Source: Pusillimonas sp. DMV24BSW_D (lineage in GTDB: Bacteria > Pseudomonadota > Gammaproteobacteria > Burkholderiales > Burkholderiaceae_B). From it: DNA of 64,000 bases. The notes under the pieces are model-generated. The model was not told where the DNA came from and did no database searches. It worked only from the letters and a program-made list of their open reading frames with translations. Below are positions 1 to 10,800 of this stretch, piece after piece; the stretch's first letter is position 1; every line of letters starts with the position of its first letter. The translations under genes were made by a program, and so were the position numbers. Location: the NCBI RefSeq assembly GCF_011388195.1, contig NZ_CP049990.1, positions 2,604,001 through 2,668,000 on the forward strand, read 5' to 3'.

Positions 1-525
1 ACAAAATGCCCCTATTTCCGTGTTAAGCAAAGCCCCTAACTCCGTTCGCGATTGAGCGATCTGTTGATACGCGATTTCCGGCGAAACTTCGGACAGATGC
101 ACGTGATCAAGTGTATGAGACCCAACCTCCTGGCCTGCCGCTGCCCACTTGCGCATTTCGTCGACCGACATCAAAGGTGAATGCGGCACACCTTTGTGGG
201 CGTCCCACACGTTTGCCCCGTCGAACTGGTGGACAACAAAATAATTGGTTGAAGTGAACCCCAAACGATTCAAAATCGGCAACGCGTTCTCAAAAACGTT
301 GCGATACCCATCATCAAAAGTAATACCAAACACCTTGCCTGACGCATCGCCGCGCAAATAAGGCATGAGGTCGCGCATTGACAGTCCGCGATAGCCCAAA
401 CGACTCATCCATGTCATTTGGCGCGCAAAGTCGCGCGGATGCACCGTCAGCCCCCGATAAGGCGTCCCGCGCGGTGACGGTATACCAACTTGGTGATACA
501 TGAGAATTGGAATCATGCGGGGCAT
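1..525 (-). CDS. Polysaccharide deacetylase family protein, C-terminus beyond window
   Basis: The first 175 codons of a NodB-fold (carbohydrate esterase 4 type) deacetylase; the rest lies left of the window. The metal-binding signatures are visible: TFDDGY at residues 69-74 (the Asp pair is 71-72) and HTLDH at 137-141 (HxxxH). The N-terminus reads MPRMIPILMYHQV with no signal peptide, so a cytoplasmic enzyme acting on a sugar or lipid-linked glycan intermediate is likely. The start at 525 overlaps the stop codon of the upstream glycosyltransferase (TAATG), which supports this start; 516 is an alternative. It is the last visible gene of a coupled glycan cluster that contains a second deacetylase at 2395-3246. 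The family is clear, the substrate is not. Confidence 0.85.
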   Translation of the reverse strand, partial: MPRMIPILMYHQVGIPSPRGTPYRGLTVHPRDFARQMTWMSRLGYRGLSMRDLMPYLRGDASGKVFGITFDDGYRNVFENALPILNRLGFTSTNYFVVHQFDGANVWDAHKGVPHSPLMSVDEMRKWAAAGQEVGSHTLDHVHLSEVSPEIAYQQIAQSRTELGALLNTEIGAFC

Positions 526-1640
526 TATATCGACGCGATCGTATTTTTATAGACCTGAAGGGTTTGAGCCGTAAAGGGTTCCAGAGAGAAATACTGCTCA
601 CTGTGGCGGCGAGCCGCCTTGCCCATTTCAACCCGCAATTGCGGATTATCAGCCAAAGCGTTCAGGATCGGCACAATTGCTCGGGGCTCACGCACCGGTA
701 GAATCCAGCCTTGCACACCGTGGGTTAAGTTTTCAGGTAACCCACCGGTATCCGTTATCAAGGTTGGCAGCCCCATTGCCATCGTTTCCCGGCAAGCATA
801 CGAGAGTGCCTCGAAGTGCGACAGCACAAAACCCACATCACATGCGCCCAGCACATCGCGTATGTCGTCAACCAGCCCCGGAAAAATACAGGCATTCTGC
901 ATTCCTGCCGCAATCACCCGACTCATACGTTCTGTATCGGGCGGATCTCCGGCGACCAATACACGGAATCGGTCGCGCAATTCGGCCGGCAACATGGCAA
1001 TGGCCTCCACCAGCTCCAGCCAACCTTTTTCGGTGTCCGTCCCGCCCACACTACCCATCACAATCAAGCGCTCATGTTGATCGCCGAACCAATGCTGACG
1101 CAAAGCTGTGCGCCGAGACGCATCAACGGGCGCGTAATACTGGGTGTCGATACCATGTCGAATCGTCGTACAGGGTAGCGAGCCATATGCAGAAGCACCC
1201 AAACCCAGCGCCACGTAATCACTAACGGCAATAACATGATCAGTACCCAGATTCGCCCGAAGTCGATGCCCCAAACTGTTTATTCTGCGGTCGTTATGCC
1301 GCGTCCACACAATTTTGGGAGGCCGCGACAACCCCATTCTCGCCAACATCATATGACGATGATCGGCCGACGCGTTAACATGCACCAAATCAAAATTTTC
1401 CTGACGCAAAAAGCGGCGCAAGGCGCACACCTCACGAAACAAAACGGCGGGACGCGAAGTGAATCGCATATCGATTACATTCACACCCGAAATCTCACGA
1501 GCATAACGAAACAGACGGCTCTGCGCCGGTGTGCCTAACCATAACTCATGGTCATTTCCCAGCGTATGCAACAGATTCATAATGTACGTTACATGGCCGC
1601 CACCATTGCCATGATGAATATTGGTATACAGAATCTTCAT
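525..1640 (-). CDS. Glycosyltransferase family 4 protein
   Basis: A 371-residue GT-B-fold glycosyltransferase. The N-terminus begins MKILYTNIHHGNGGGH, the glycine-rich first strand-loop of the acceptor domain. The C-terminal donor-binding half carries the GT4 pattern around FEALSYACRETMAMGLPTL followed by TDTGGLPE, matching the family's E-x7-E nucleotide-sugar region. There are no membrane segments, so it probably works on the cytoplasmic face of the inner membrane on a lipid-linked or LPS-core acceptor. The start at 1640 shares ATGA with the stop of the GT2 gene upstream, and its stop shares TAATG with the deacetylase downstream, so it is translationally coupled on both sides. Sugar and linkage cannot be read from the sequence. 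Confidence 0.88.
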   Translation of the reverse strand: MKILYTNIHHGNGGGHVTYIMNLLHTLGNDHELWLGTPAQSRLFRYAREISGVNVIDMRFTSRPAVLFREVCALRRFLRQENFDLVHVNASADHRHMMLARMGLSRPPKIVWTRHNDRRINSLGHRLRANLGTDHVIAVSDYVALGLGASAYGSLPCTTIRHGIDTQYYAPVDASRRTALRQHWFGDQHERLIVMGSVGGTDTEKGWLELVEAIAMLPAELRDRFRVLVAGDPPDTERMSRVIAAGMQNACIFPGLVDDIRDVLGACDVGFVLSHFEALSYACRETMAMGLPTLITDTGGLPENLTHGVQGWILPVREPRAIVPILNALADNPQLRVEMGKAARRHSEQYFSLEPFTAQTLQVYKNTIASI

Positions 1641-2398
1641 GATGAACGAGATTTGCGCTCTGTTTGCAAATAGCGCAGTTTGCTGTATCGAAAAAAACTG
1701 CCGGCTGCCGCGGTAGCCGCAAGAATAAAACCTTCCTTGCCGTCGAGAAAACCGCGACGAATCAAATAAATTCGCACAAATGTCCAGAACGCATGGCCGG
1801 CAATACCCGGCACGGAAGTCCGGCGGCCTTTCTCAAACATCATCTGAGCGGCTGCCGACGAATAACGATTTACTTTGTCAATCAAAACTTCCATATTTGC
1901 ATAGGGATAATGCAAAAAATGGCTTCGCAAAGTACCGGGAGACGTACTCGGCACAATTTTTTCATGCACGGCAGCCTCGGTAAACTTCGCCTGGCCACGA
2001 CGAAACAGCCTTACAACATAATCCGGCCACCACCCGCAATGCCGGATCCATCGATCTCCGAACCACGACAACCGTGCAATTTTATATGCGTCATAGCGTG
2101 CGTTAAGCATAGTGGAACGAATTTCTTGTGCCAGTTCCGGCGTTACGCGTTCATCGGCGTCAATCGACAAAACCCAATCTTTGGTGGCCATATTAAGCAC
2201 CCGATTCTTCTGTGGACCAAATCCCGGCCAATCGGTGCTTATCTCCACTCGCGCACCCAGTGACTCGGCAATTTCCCGCGTACTATCCGTACTTCCTGAA
2301 TCAAGCACGATAATTTCGTCGGCAAACTGAACCGATTTGATGCAGTCGGCAATATGTGCCGACTCGTTCTTGGTAATAATAATTACCGACAGTGTCAT
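1637..2398 (-). CDS. Glycosyltransferase family 2 protein, LPS-core (WaaE/KdtX-like) type
   Basis: A GT-A-fold glycosyltransferase of 253 residues. It begins MTLSVIIITKNE, has DSGSTDST near residue 37-44 and the metal/nucleotide segment SIDADER near 81-87, followed by WWPDYVVRLFRR, a pattern typical of the WaaE/KdtX-like inner-core glucosyltransferase group. I chose the start at 2398 because it shares ATGA with the stop of the upstream deacetylase; an ATG 12 codons further up would overlap that gene by 40 bases. It overlaps the next GT4 gene by four bases. A role in LPS inner core or a related glycolipid is inferred from family and context. Confidence 0.87.
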   Translation of the reverse strand: MTLSVIIITKNESAHIADCIKSVQFADEIIVLDSGSTDSTREIAESLGARVEISTDWPGFGPQKNRVLNMATKDWVLSIDADERVTPELAQEIRSTMLNARYDAYKIARLSWFGDRWIRHCGWWPDYVVRLFRRGQAKFTEAAVHEKIVPSTSPGTLRSHFLHYPYANMEVLIDKVNRYSSAAAQMMFEKGRRTSVPGIAGHAFWTFVRIYLIRRGFLDGKEGFILAATAAAGSFFRYSKLRYLQTERKSRSS

Positions 2399-3246
2399 GC
2401 CCGTTCCCGCCTTGATCGTTTCCACCGTTTCCACCCGTTGAACAGTGGTGCTACAAACGGATTACGGGCAACCCAGATGCGACGGCCCACCGATTCGCCG
2501 GTTGTGTTGCGCACCGCGAAACGGTGAATACATTCAGGGTTACTGGAAGGTTTGTTTTGCCCAAACGCCAACGTGGTATACAAATAACGATACCCTGCTT
2601 GTTTGGCCAGTTGCACGTAATCTTCGTCGAAATAACCTTGAGGCCAGCATAAATGCTCGGTGGCATAGCCCAGGCGGGCGGCCAGGGTTTGGCGCGACCG
2701 GGTCAGTTCTTCCATCATGTGCAGGTTTTTGTTGGCCTTATCGTCACCCAAGTCCCAGCGTGTGTGCGTATCTGTATGGCTGTGAAACTCAAAAGTGCCC
2801 GACTCCACCATTTCGTGAATCTCGCTCCAGCGCAAAACGACGTCATCACCGTGTCCTGCGTTAATCCGGCGTTCACATTCATGATGATCGGGCGTATCAG
2901 GCAAATGGCCTGCACGGCCTTGGCATGGCCTCACCGGTCCATCGTGAACCCACGACGTAACCAGGAAAATCACCGCATTAAACCCCCATTTCTGAAGGAT
3001 GGGATAGGCCCATACCCAATTATCCAGATAGCCATCGTCAAACGTAATCATCACTGATTTTGCTGCGAGAGGATGACCATTTAAATAATCAACATACTGC
3101 TGGGTGGTAATGGATTGATACCCATGCCACTTCAACCATTTCAACTGATTTTCAAAATTCGAAGGTGAAGTGGTAATGGGCCCCGCACTAGGGGACACAT
3201 GGTGATACATCAAAATCGGAATGCTGGACGCGTCGCCAAATAACAT
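2395..3246 (-). CDS. Polysaccharide deacetylase family protein
   Basis: A complete 283-residue NodB-type deacetylase. TFDDGY lies at residues 68-73 and the metal-binding histidines in HSHTDTH at 155-161, so the catalytic Asp and the HxxxH pair are intact. The start ILMYHHV is shared in style with the other deacetylase at the left edge. No signal peptide is seen; the C-terminal 30 residues are very basic (WKRWKRSRRERA), which could favour membrane contact. It overlaps the GT4 gene upstream (TAATG at 3246) and the GT2 gene downstream (ATGA at 2395-2398). The likely job, by inference, is deacetylation of an N-acetylated sugar built by the neighbouring glycosyltransferases. Confidence 0.88.
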   Translation of the reverse strand: MLFGDASSIPILMYHHVSPSAGPITTSPSNFENQLKWLKWHGYQSITTQQYVDYLNGHPLAAKSVMITFDDGYLDNWVWAYPILQKWGFNAVIFLVTSWVHDGPVRPCQGRAGHLPDTPDHHECERRINAGHGDDVVLRWSEIHEMVESGTFEFHSHTDTHTRWDLGDDKANKNLHMMEELTRSRQTLAARLGYATEHLCWPQGYFDEDYVQLAKQAGYRYLYTTLAFGQNKPSSNPECIHRFAVRNTTGESVGRRIWVARNPFVAPLFNGWKRWKRSRRERA

Positions 3247-4355
3247 TATGAAGAACTCCAGTTTCGCCGGCCCAGCCAGTTCAAATACGCCTGCTCCGTT
3301 GAGCTTGCCATTGTCGATAAATCGTACCGATGAGCCTCATGCACAAAGCGCCGGCCTGCCACGCCCATTTGTCGTCGCAGCGCGGGGTTATCAAGCAGCT
3401 TTTGTAAAGCACTGGTTAATGCCGCAACATCGCGCAGCGCAAACAGAATGCCTGTCTCGTTTTCAAGCATCATTTCGGGTACGCCACCTACCCGTGTACC
3501 AATAACGGGCAAACCACTAGCCTGAGCTTCCGCAAAAACCGTTCCGGTCGCTTCCGTTTCCGTCGCCAAGGCAAAAATATCCGAACCATTCAGAATTTGC
3601 GGCACATCTTGACGTGTGCCCAGGAAATGAACACGCCGCGCCAATCCCTTTTCCTGCACTATGTCTTGCAAAGCCTCCATTAATGGCGAACCTGATCCCA
3701 CCAGGACCAAATGGACGTTAGGTCGGGCACGAATCAAAGGCTCAACCGCTTCCAACAGAACACGATGGCCTTTTTGTTCACGCATCACCGCCACGGAAAC
3801 AATGACCACGTCATTTTCCGCCAACTTCAATTCACTGCGAAGCGTTGAACCCGTCGGCCAGTTGTTTAAATCGATACCGGGATACACGACTTTGACCTTA
3901 TCGGGTGCGGCCCCTCGTTCAATCAAGTGGTTACGCACGTATTGACTGCATGCAATAACGGCATGCGGCACCACTGTATAAGACAGCAAAGAACCTACCC
4001 GTTTGGCCAAGTGGCGCGAACGCACTACTAGAGGCACAGCCGCCAAACGAGCCGCGACCCCCACCAACATGGTGTCACGGCGACTGTTGGTATTCACAAC
4101 GTCGAAACCCTGTTCAATGAACAGGCGCCGCAGGCGCATGACACCCTTTACATAATTAACGAACCCATCAGTTAACAAGGTATGAACCACAAAGCCGTTA
4201 TCTTGCAAGCGCTGCGCCAGTTTTGCATGCGGCTGGCAAATTGCTTGAACGTCATGTCCACGCTCCCGCAAACCGCACATAACTTTGAAAATATATTGCT
4301 CTTGCCCCCCAAAACTGGTGGCCGCCTCAGAAAAGGCGATTCGTAAACGGGTCAT
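3246..4355 (-). CDS. Glycosyltransferase family 4 protein
   Basis: A 369-residue GT-B glycosyltransferase. MTRLRIAFSEAATSFGGQE forms the N-terminal Rossmann start, VYPGIDLNNW (about 170-180) marks the interdomain region, and the donor site is ETEATGTVFAEAQASGLPV with the E-x7-E spacing. The start at 4355 is preferred over one 12 codons upstream because it gives the ATGA overlap with the dnaE stop (4352-4355). Its end overlaps the deacetylase start as TAATG. It is therefore the first glycan gene translated behind dnaE. LPS-core or similar glycan assembly is the best guess; the transferred sugar is unknown. Confidence 0.88.
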   Translation of the reverse strand: MTRLRIAFSEAATSFGGQEQYIFKVMCGLRERGHDVQAICQPHAKLAQRLQDNGFVVHTLLTDGFVNYVKGVMRLRRLFIEQGFDVVNTNSRRDTMLVGVAARLAAVPLVVRSRHLAKRVGSLLSYTVVPHAVIACSQYVRNHLIERGAAPDKVKVVYPGIDLNNWPTGSTLRSELKLAENDVVIVSVAVMREQKGHRVLLEAVEPLIRARPNVHLVLVGSGSPLMEALQDIVQEKGLARRVHFLGTRQDVPQILNGSDIFALATETEATGTVFAEAQASGLPVIGTRVGGVPEMMLENETGILFALRDVAALTSALQKLLDNPALRRQMGVAGRRFVHEAHRYDLSTMASSTEQAYLNWLGRRNWSSS

Positions 4356-7300
4356 TGGTAGGCAATCTCCACAGCGTCGGGTGACACCCACCCATTTAAC
4401 TGATCAAAAAGCGCGTCGGCCATACGCACACGCCAGGACTCACCCAAACGAACACGGCAGGAAAAATCATGCTTGACCAATTGCAACTCCACCGCAACCC
4501 CGGTCACACCATTTTCAGGCTCCGCCCTGAATGGATTCAAGACTTTCTTTAAACGTTCAACATCGGCGTTGCCGTTCAAGGTGATGCGCAACGCCTGAGC
4601 GCGCGATTCACGAGCCAATTGCAGGTCGTATAGGGCGTCAGCCGAAACACGCAACCCGCCGGAATATTCATCCGGGCTCACCTTGCCGTGCACGATAATA
4701 AGCTGGTCTTCACGCAAACGATGGCGATGTTGCTCATAAAGCTCGTTGAAGATCGCCACCTCGACTTGAGCTGAACCGTCGTCCAGCAAGGCATACAACA
4801 TCTTGCCACGCCGCGTCATACGAGGCCGCAGCGCCGACAAAACCCCGGCAAACCATTGCAAACCACGCGCCGGCTCTAGGCGCGCAAGCGGTTTGGGCGC
4901 AAAACGCCGTACCTCATCGCGCCAGGCGTCGAACAAGTGCGCACTGAAAAAGAAACCCAATGCCGCTTTTTCTTCTGTTAACTGGGTTTGCAAATCCCAG
5001 GGAGGGACCTTCGCCAGCTCACCCTCAACAATATCATTGCTGTCGTCATCGAAAAGAGAAACTTGATTGGCACTACGTTCAGCCTGCTCCGCCGCCTCTA
5101 TGGCGTTACCCACCGTCGCCAGCAGCGCCGCCCGGTTGGCTGAGATCGTGTCGAAAGCGCCGGCTCGAATCAAAGCTTCAATAGTGCGCCGGTTCACGGC
5201 ATGGCGGTCGATACGCCGACAAAAGTCAAACAGGCTGGTGAAAGCCCCCCCTTCCTCACGCGCCCGGATAATTGCCTCTACCGCACCCTGCCCTGTGCCT
5301 TTTACCGCCCCCAATCCATAACAAATAGTGCGCGGCGGCTTTGACTGCGCGGTCCAGTTATCCTGAACCGGTTCAAAACGGTAGTTCGACGTGTTGACAT
5401 CCGGGGCTTGAACTGTGACCCCATTGGCCAAGGCGTCTTTCCAGAACACCTGCACTTTGTCGGTGTCATCCATATCCGACGACAACGTTGCAGCTAAAAA
5501 TTCGGCCGGATGATAGTGTTTCAGCCAAGCCGTTTGATAGGCGATCAGCGCGTAAGCCGCAGAGTGACTCTTGTTGAAACCGTAACCCGCAAATTTTTCC
5601 ATTAAGTCGAACAACTTAACGGCCAAATCAGCGTCATAACCTTTTTCAACCGCCCCTTTCTGGAATATCTCGCGATGTTTGGCCATTTCCTCGGGCTTCT
5701 TCTTACCCATGGCCCGACGCAGCATATCGGCGCCGCCCAACGTGTATCCCCCGATAATCTGAGAGATCAGCATGACTTGTTCCTGGTACACAATCACGCC
5801 GTAGGTGCTTTTCAACACGGGTTCCAAATCGGGATGAAAATAATCCACCTCGGCACGCCCGTGTTTGCGGTTAACGAAATCAACCACCATCCCGGACTCC
5901 AGAGGACCGGGCCGATACAACGCCAGCATGGCGATCACGTCTTCGAACGTATTCGGTTTTAAACTGCGCAACAATTCTTTCATGCCACGCGATTCAAGCT
6001 GGAAAACCGCCGTTGTGTTGCCCTCGCTGAGCAACTGATAAGTGGGTTCGTTATCAAGCGGCAAAGCCATAATATCGAAATCACGCTTATCTTCATTAAA
6101 GCGCTGCACGTAACGTACGGCCCAATCGAGAATCGTTAAGTTTCTTAAACCCAGAAAATCGAATTTGACCAAACCGGCCGCTTCAACATCGTCTTTATCG
6201 AACTGCGAAACCGCACTGGCATCTTCACCGGGCTGCGCGTACAGAGGACAAAAATCGGTTAATTTACCCGGCGCAATCAGCACACCCCCCGCGTGCATGC
6301 CGACATTGCGCGTGAGCCCTTCAAGCGGACGTGCCAGGTCGATAAGCGCACGGACCTCTTCATCCTGATCGTACCGCTCTTTAAATGCCGGCTCGCCCGA
6401 CAAAGCGCGTTCCAACGTCCATGGATCGGCGGGACTAAAGGGAATAAGCTTTGATAAGCCGTCGCACAAGCTATAGGGCATTTCAAGCACACGTCCCACG
6501 TCGCGGACAACCGCTTTCGCGCCCAGAGTGCCGAATGTGGCGATCTGGCTGACGGCTTCACGACCATACTTTTGCTTGACGTAATCAATCACCCTCTCGC
6601 GATTATCCTGGCAAAAGTCGATATCGAAGTCGGGCATGGATACCCGCTCGGGATTGAGAAACCGCTCAAAAAGCAAGTCGTAACGAATAGGATCAAGATC
6701 GGTGATCCCCAGTGAATAGGCTACGAGCGAACCGGCGCCCGACCCCCTGCCCGGCCCCACGGGTACGCCATTTTGCTTACCCCAGTTAATAAAGTCGGCA
6801 ACGATTAAGAAATAGCCTGGAAAACCCATATCAATAATGGTTTTACATTCCAGGCGCAAACGCTCGAGATATGTTGGATAACGCTGCTCTCGTTCGGTAG
6901 CGTCGGGGTACAAAAACGCCATGCGCTGTGCCAAACCTTCTTCCGACAACTGAACCAGGTAGTCATTTAGCGACATCCCCTCAGGCGTTGGAAAATCCGG
7001 TAAACGAGGCTGCCCCAACACCAGTGTTAAATTGCAACGCTTCGCAATTTCAACTGCATTCTGCAACGCACAAGGCACGTCGGAAAAACGACGTGCCATT
7101 TCCTCGGTGGAAAGCAAATACTGTTCTTCAGTGAAACGGCGGTGCCGCCGCGGATTGGCTAATTGCTCACCTTCGGCAATACAAACGCGCGCCTCGTGAG
7201 CGCGATACTGATGAGGCTCGATAAACTGTACTGGATGGGTCGCCACGACCGGCAAATCAAGTTCTGCGGCAAGCTGCAATGCCGCTTGGACATAGGCCTC

Positions 7301-7843
7301 ATCGCCATCCGCCCCAGTACGTTGCAACTCGATATAAAAAGCATCGGGAAAACGACGACCCCAATATTGCGCCAATACCCTGGCCTCTGCATCGCGACCG
7401 GCCTCCAGGGCTTGACCGACATCACCGGCGCGCCCGCCGGAAAGCATAATCAGGCCTTCAACACTGTCTAACCACGCACGCCGGACTTCTGCACGGCCTG
7501 CATATTGGTTTTCAAGCCAGGCGCGCGTAAGAATTTCACAAAGTGCCAAATAACCCGCCTGATTGCGAACCAGCAATAACGCCCGATGAGGCTTATCGCG
7601 ATCAGCCTCGTTTTCGATCCAGATATCGCAACCGGCAATCGGTTTAACACCCTTGGCACGCGCCGACTTATAGAATTTGATCAGGCCAAATACATTACAT
7701 AAATCGGTCAGCGCAACAGCCGGCTGGCCAAAGCCCGCCACTTTTCCAACAAGCTCAGGGATTTGCACAATGCCGTCCACCACCGAAAACTCGGAGTGAA
7801 CACGCAAGTGGACGAAAGAAGGGGGCATAACGGTTTCTGTCAT
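4352..7843 (-). CDS. dnaE: DNA polymerase III subunit alpha
   Basis: The replicative polymerase subunit, 1163 residues, close to the usual DnaE length. The N-terminal PHP domain begins around FVHLRVHSEFS (residues 10-20). The C-family polymerase active site is visible as PDFDID at 404-409, preceded by GPGRGSGAGS near 364-372. The C-terminal part holds the helix-hairpin-helix and OB-fold regions (about 830-1100). Translation could also begin at the Met six codons in (7828). It follows hrpA by 25 bases and its stop overlaps the first glycosyltransferase, so replication and glycan genes may share a transcript. There is no strong Shine-Dalgarno sequence before 7843. Confidence 0.97.
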   Translation of the reverse strand: MTETVMPPSFVHLRVHSEFSVVDGIVQIPELVGKVAGFGQPAVALTDLCNVFGLIKFYKSARAKGVKPIAGCDIWIENEADRDKPHRALLLVRNQAGYLALCEILTRAWLENQYAGRAEVRRAWLDSVEGLIMLSGGRAGDVGQALEAGRDAEARVLAQYWGRRFPDAFYIELQRTGADGDEAYVQAALQLAAELDLPVVATHPVQFIEPHQYRAHEARVCIAEGEQLANPRRHRRFTEEQYLLSTEEMARRFSDVPCALQNAVEIAKRCNLTLVLGQPRLPDFPTPEGMSLNDYLVQLSEEGLAQRMAFLYPDATEREQRYPTYLERLRLECKTIIDMGFPGYFLIVADFINWGKQNGVPVGPGRGSGAGSLVAYSLGITDLDPIRYDLLFERFLNPERVSMPDFDIDFCQDNRERVIDYVKQKYGREAVSQIATFGTLGAKAVVRDVGRVLEMPYSLCDGLSKLIPFSPADPWTLERALSGEPAFKERYDQDEEVRALIDLARPLEGLTRNVGMHAGGVLIAPGKLTDFCPLYAQPGEDASAVSQFDKDDVEAAGLVKFDFLGLRNLTILDWAVRYVQRFNEDKRDFDIMALPLDNEPTYQLLSEGNTTAVFQLESRGMKELLRSLKPNTFEDVIAMLALYRPGPLESGMVVDFVNRKHGRAEVDYFHPDLEPVLKSTYGVIVYQEQVMLISQIIGGYTLGGADMLRRAMGKKKPEEMAKHREIFQKGAVEKGYDADLAVKLFDLMEKFAGYGFNKSHSAAYALIAYQTAWLKHYHPAEFLAATLSSDMDDTDKVQVFWKDALANGVTVQAPDVNTSNYRFEPVQDNWTAQSKPPRTICYGLGAVKGTGQGAVEAIIRAREEGGAFTSLFDFCRRIDRHAVNRRTIEALIRAGAFDTISANRAALLATVGNAIEAAEQAERSANQVSLFDDDSNDIVEGELAKVPPWDLQTQLTEEKAALGFFFSAHLFDAWRDEVRRFAPKPLARLEPARGLQWFAGVLSALRPRMTRRGKMLYALLDDGSAQVEVAIFNELYEQHRHRLREDQLIIVHGKVSPDEYSGGLRVSADALYDLQLARESRAQALRITLNGNADVERLKKVLNPFRAEPENGVTGVAVELQLVKHDFSCRVRLGESWRVRMADALFDQLNGWVSPDAVEIAYQ

Positions 7844-7868
7844 GAACGAATTGTACCCACAGACCCGG

Positions 7869-10800
7869 TTATCGGTGCATGGCCGACCAGGCTTTTTGTA
7901 AGCGTTTCACAGATACCGGCATCGGTGTGCGCAATGTCTGTGCAAACAACGAAACGCGTAACTCCTCAAGCATCCAGCGGAAATCAGCCAATTGAGCATC
8001 AGGCGCACCTTTCAAGGCATTCAAGGCACGCTGGTATTGCGTTAACAGCGGTGCCATATCAGCCATCAATTGCCGATCACGCTGCGGATCGGATTTAAGC
8101 TTGTCGATCCGCATTTGCACCGCCTTCAGATAACGGGGGAAATGCACCAATTTTTCGTAAGGCGTATCGCGCACAAACCATTTACTCATCAGAGCCGATA
8201 ACTGACTCTGCAAATCGGCATAAGCGTCTGTATGCGGCTTAGCCTGGACCAGTTTTTTTTGCACCGCCGACCATTCAATTAAAATCTGCCCCGTCAGGCG
8301 GGCAATTTCCTGCGCCAGTAATCCTAAACGCGAACGAGCCGACTCATGCTTTTGCTGGAAAGCCTCACACGAGCTGGGCCATGGTTCAACCATGCATGCC
8401 TGTTCAATGGCCAGGTCAATAATCTGATCACGCAGCTCATCTTGTGTGCCAAGACTAATGTAAAGCATGCTCATACGCGTAAGATCAGTTAAATTCTTCT
8501 GCAAGAACTTAACCTGGTCTTTCAAAGCCAGACGAAACAACCGCCGTAATCCCAATCTATGATGAGAACGCGCTTTGGCCGGGTCATCGAACACATCGAG
8601 ATCGCAATGGGTTTGCTTGTCAACGAGCGCAGGATAACCAATCACCGACTCACCCTTGCGGCGAATTTCCATTAATTCGGGCAGCTCACCGAAAGACCAG
8701 TCGGTAATATTCTCCTGCGCAAGCGCTTGCGCCACCGATTCGTCGCGCACAGCCATCTTCTGAAAAGACGCTTGCGCCTGGCGGCCATGTTCTGCCTTAA
8801 GCTGGTCAAGATTGCGCCCTCCGGACAACATGCGCCCTTGTTCGTCGACCACCTTGAAATTCATCAGCATATGAGTGGGCAATGTCTCTAATTTGAAGTC
8901 GGTTCTCTGCGGCCTGACCTTCACGTTCTGCCACATGTCATCTGCGATGGCATCCAGCAGACCCATGTCGGGATCACGCACCTTTTCGAACCAGCGCTCG
9001 TAAAAATGCGTTGCATAATCAGGTAGCGGCACGCAATGCCGACGCAGCTTCTGAGGCAGTGATTTAAGTAATAACTGCACTTTTTCTTTCAGCATGCCGG
9101 GAACAAGCCATTCACAACGCTGAGCGTCGATTTTATTCAAGGCAAACAGCGGTACTGTCAACGTCACGCCATCGCGAACCGATCCCGGCTCAAAGTGGTA
9201 ATCAAGCGACATTTCAACACCGTCCCACTCCACCTTTTTCGGAAAAACATCAGTGGTAATGCCGGCCGCCTCATGACGCATCAGGTCGTCGCGAGTGAGC
9301 AACAAGGCTTTGCGCTTGTCATCGCTGAGCCCCTTGAACCATTTTTCCAGTGTCGCCGTTTGAAATATTTCGGCAGGAATCTGCTGATCATAAAAAGCAT
9401 AAATGAGGCTATCGTCCACCAGGATGTCAGGACGACGCGTCTGGTGCTCAAGCTTTTCGATGCGCTCGATCAATTGGCGGTTCTGTCGGACAAACGGCAC
9501 GGTGGTATTCAATTCGCCGGTCACCAGCCCTTCACGAATGAAAATTTCACGCGCATGCACGGGGTCAATTTTTCCGTAATGCATTTTCCGGCCGTTATAG
9601 ACCATCAAGCCGTAAACAGTGCCCCTTTCATTGGCCACCACCTGCCCGCTTTTCTTCTCCCAGCGAGGATCCGACCAGGTTCGACGCACCAAATGCGCAC
9701 CGACACGCTCAATCCAGCCGGGCTCGATACGCGCCACGCACCGGGCGAAAAGCTGCGACGTTTCCACCAATTCGGCAGCGACAATCCAACGCCCCCCTTT
9801 GCGCCCCAGTGTTGAACCCGGATGAATCAAAAACCGAATATCCCGCGCCCCCAAATAGCGCTGCCCTTCTTCGGCTTTCAGCCCAATATTGCCGAGCAGG
9901 CCGGCCAACAGGGCTTTATGCAATTGTTCGTATGTCGCTTCAGTCTGATTGACGCGCCACCCCTGTTCGCCAACTAGCGCAGCCAATTGACTGTGAACGT
10001 CATGCCATTCACGCAAACGTAAAGGCGATAAATAGTTTTGACGCAGCAACGCCACGAGTTTTTTCTGCGATGCTTTATGACGGACTTTGTCTTCATACCA
10101 GGACCAAAGCTTTACGTAAGACAGGAACTCCGACTTGGTATCTGCAAATTTCTGATGTGCGTTTTGCGCCGCGTCTCGTTCAGCCATTGGACGGTCGCGC
10201 GGATCCTGAACTGATAATGCCGCAGCAATAATCAGCATCTCGGCCAAACACTGTTCGTCACGCGCAGCCAGCACCATGCGGGCAATACGCGGATCCACGG
10301 GCAAACGAGCCAGTGCAGCGCCCACACGCGTGAGCTGGTTCGCCTCATCGAGCGCGCCAAGCTCTTGCAGCAGGTGATAGCCATCAGCCACCGCCCGACC
10401 GGTTGGCGCCTCAACAAACGGAAAAGTTTCAATATCGTCCAGCTTGAGTACTTTCATCCGCAAAATGACAGACGCCAGCGAAGAGCGGAGAATTTCAGGA
10501 TCGGTGAAAGCGCTGCGCCGTTGAAAACTCTCTTCATCGTACAGTCGGATGCACACCCCCGGCCCGATCCGACCACAGCGCCCCGCCCGTTGATTGGCAG
10601 ATGCCTGACTAATGGGTTCGATGCGAAGTTGCTCGACTTTATTGCGCCAGGAATATCGCTTGATACGCGCCAAACCACTGTCAACCACATAACGGATGCC
10701 CGGTACGGTAAGTGAAGTTTCCGCGACGTTGGTGGCCAACACCACGCGCCGCCGATTGCTTTGTGGGCGAAAAATCTGCTCTTGTTCAGCCTGGGACAAA

